Below are positions 63,017-64,000 of a DNA stretch of 64,000 bases, in pieces. Under the pieces are notes generated by a model. The model did not search any database. It saw nothing but the letters and a program-made list of their open reading frames with translations, and was not told where the DNA came from. This stretch comes from CAZUHB01 sp964620445 (GTDB lineage: Bacteria > Planctomycetota > B15-G4 > CAYZWU01): contig CAZUHB010000019.1 in the NCBI GenBank assembly GCA_964620445.1, forward strand, positions 1 to 64,000, written 5' to 3'. The stretch's first letter is position 1, and the number at the start of each line of letters is the position of its first letter. The position numbers and the translations under genes were made by a program.

Positions 63017-64000
63017 CTAGTAAAAGATCACATATAGCACGATCGTGAGGATCACGATCGCCGTACCGATCACGTAGGCGAAGGGGTGGACCGTGGTATC
63101 GAGCTTCGACCGCGGGTAGGTGACCGGCTTCTCGAGCGGCGCGAAGCGCGCCACAACGAGCATGAAGGCGGCCAGCACGACGAAGATGATCCCCATGTGG
63201 TGCAAGAAAGCCATCTTGCTGTAGGTGAAGATCCATGTCGTTAGCGTGCCCGCGGCTTCGCCCGTATCCGTCCTGACGAGAACTTCGGCGCTGCCCGAAC
63301 CTCCCTGCCACCTGTAGTAGTCTTCCATGATCCAGCCGGGGATTCGGCTGATCGCGTAAAGCACCGGGCCGAGGAGGAGTGCGCCCTTGGCCGCTGCCGC
63401 CGGGACGCGCTTGAAGACCAGCCCCACCATGAATGCAGCCACGATCCCCGGGGAGATGAATCCCCAGATCTCCTGGATGTAGCGGAACACTCCTTCGAAA
63501 GTGGTGATCACCGGAGCCCAGAGGCAGGCGAGGACCACGATCACGGCCGTGGCGATCCGGCCCACCTTGACCTGCTGCTTTGGCGTGGCGTCCCTGCGCA
63601 CGAACTTGCCGTAGATGTCGACCGTGAAGATCGTGGCAGCGGAATTGAGTCCCGAGTTGAAGGAACTCATCACGGCGCCGGCCAGCGCCGCGAGCATCAC
63701 ACCGCGCAGGAAGGGTGGCATGATCCGGGTGATCAGGTAGGGGTATGCGACCTCGCCCGCCTTGTCGATGTTGCCGCCCGCTTTCGCCAGGATCTCGTTG
63801 CCGAACATCTGGAAGGCCATGATACCGGGAATAACGATGATGAAGGGGATGGCGAGCTTGAAGAGGCAGGCGAGGAAAATGCCCTTCTGCCCCTCGGCGA
63901 GCGACTTGGCGCCCAGGGTGCGCTGCGTGATGAACTGGTTCAGCCCCCAGTAGAAGAGATTGGGAATCCACAAGCCGCCCACGAACACCGCCAGCCAGGG
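63017..64000 (-). CDS. Sodium:solute symporter (SSS family), C-terminal part, cut by window edge
   Basis: The frame is open to the right edge, so the N-terminus is missing. The visible 327 residues hold about eight hydrophobic segments and the SGLT-type loop WGLNQFITQRTLGAKS, AALAGAVMSSFNSGLNSAATIFTVD near the middle, and FAYVIGTAIVILTIVLYVI at the end. This pattern is typical of SLC5-like sodium:sugar symporters. The substrate cannot be told. It converges with the carboxypeptidase gene. Confidence 0.88.
   Translation of the reverse strand, partial: PWLAVFVGGLWIPNLFYWGLNQFITQRTLGAKSLAEGQKGIFLACLFKLAIPFIIVIPGIMAFQMFGNEILAKAGGNIDKAGEVAYPYLITRIMPPFLRGVMLAALAGAVMSSFNSGLNSAATIFTVDIYGKFVRRDATPKQQVKVGRIATAVIVVLACLWAPVITTFEGVFRYIQEIWGFISPGIVAAFMVGLVFKRVPAAAAKGALLLGPVLYAISRIPGWIMEDYYRWQGGSGSAEVLVRTDTGEAAGTLTTWIFTYSKMAFLHHMGIIFVVLAAFMLVVARFAPLEKPVTYPRSKLDTTVHPFAYVIGTAIVILTIVLYVIFY

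Overview
The window is a GC-rich bacterial scaffold fragment, densely coded on both strands, with short AT-rich islands between some transcription units and one 100-N assembly gap (42470-42569). It shows no phage, insertion sequence, CRISPR array or tRNA that I can support. The gene content suggests an uncultured Gram-negative-type bacterium: many signal peptides and lipoboxes, an LpoB-like lipoprotein, DUF1080 proteins, alpha/alpha-toroid and beta-helix secreted proteins, and H-NOX signalling. Planctomycetota or a neighbouring deep phylum fits best, but this is inference from gene families, not from a marker phylogeny.

Left part (1-9319, minus strand): an almost gap-free operon reads flavin reductase-like protein, cyclophilin, M14 peptidase lipoprotein, hypF, hypC, hypD, hypE, hypA (hypA cut by the window edge). 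It has a recognisable promoter at 6799-6827. This is the maturation set for the NiFe-hydrogenase Fe(CN)2CO centre and nickel insertion; no hydrogenase structural gene is inside the window. An ABC-type ATPase/permease pair lies upstream on the same strand.

9665-27342: two large signalling loci. The first is a membrane hybrid histidine kinase with a CxxCH-containing Tll0287-like sensor. The second is a free HPt protein, an H-NOX protein and, overlapping it by four bases, a 1354-residue HNOBA-PAS-kinase-receiver protein. That protein has lost the phospho-accepting histidine and carries about 600 residues of low-complexity linker; its H-NOX partner has a degraded YxSxR motif. Between the two loci, on the minus strand, lie a DUF1294 protein, a lipoprotein, a MATE transporter and a methionine/aspartate operon (metY, metX, aspartate kinase). 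That operon is preceded by a complete SAM-I riboswitch with terminator and promoter. A duplicated retropepsin-like protein and a methyltransferase follow.

27362-43653: xylulokinase-like FGGY kinase, a lipoprotein joining two rhodanese domains to kelch repeats, DEAD-box helicase, a double DUF1080 protein, an AEC permease, a membrane glycosyltransferase-like protein, a DUF1847 protein, a strongly folded candidate non-coding RNA (about 39140-39355), a NUDIX protein, RNase P RNA (rnpB), a SHOCT lipoprotein, a His-repeat membrane protein broken by the assembly gap, and a GT2 glycosyltransferase.

43678-64000: acyl-CoA dehydrogenase, two paralogous alpha/alpha-toroid (squalene-cyclase-fold) secreted proteins, an M29 aminopeptidase, a duplicated beta-helix protein, a methyltransferase, a TGS-domain GTPase, leucyl-tRNA synthetase, a COG3014-like lipoprotein followed by an LpoB-like lipoprotein, a secreted M14 carboxypeptidase, and the C-terminal part of a sodium:solute symporter cut by the right edge.

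The items most worth follow-up are the degenerate H-NOX/HNOBA pseudokinase locus and the candidate structured RNA with UCCU-bearing loops at 39140-39355.
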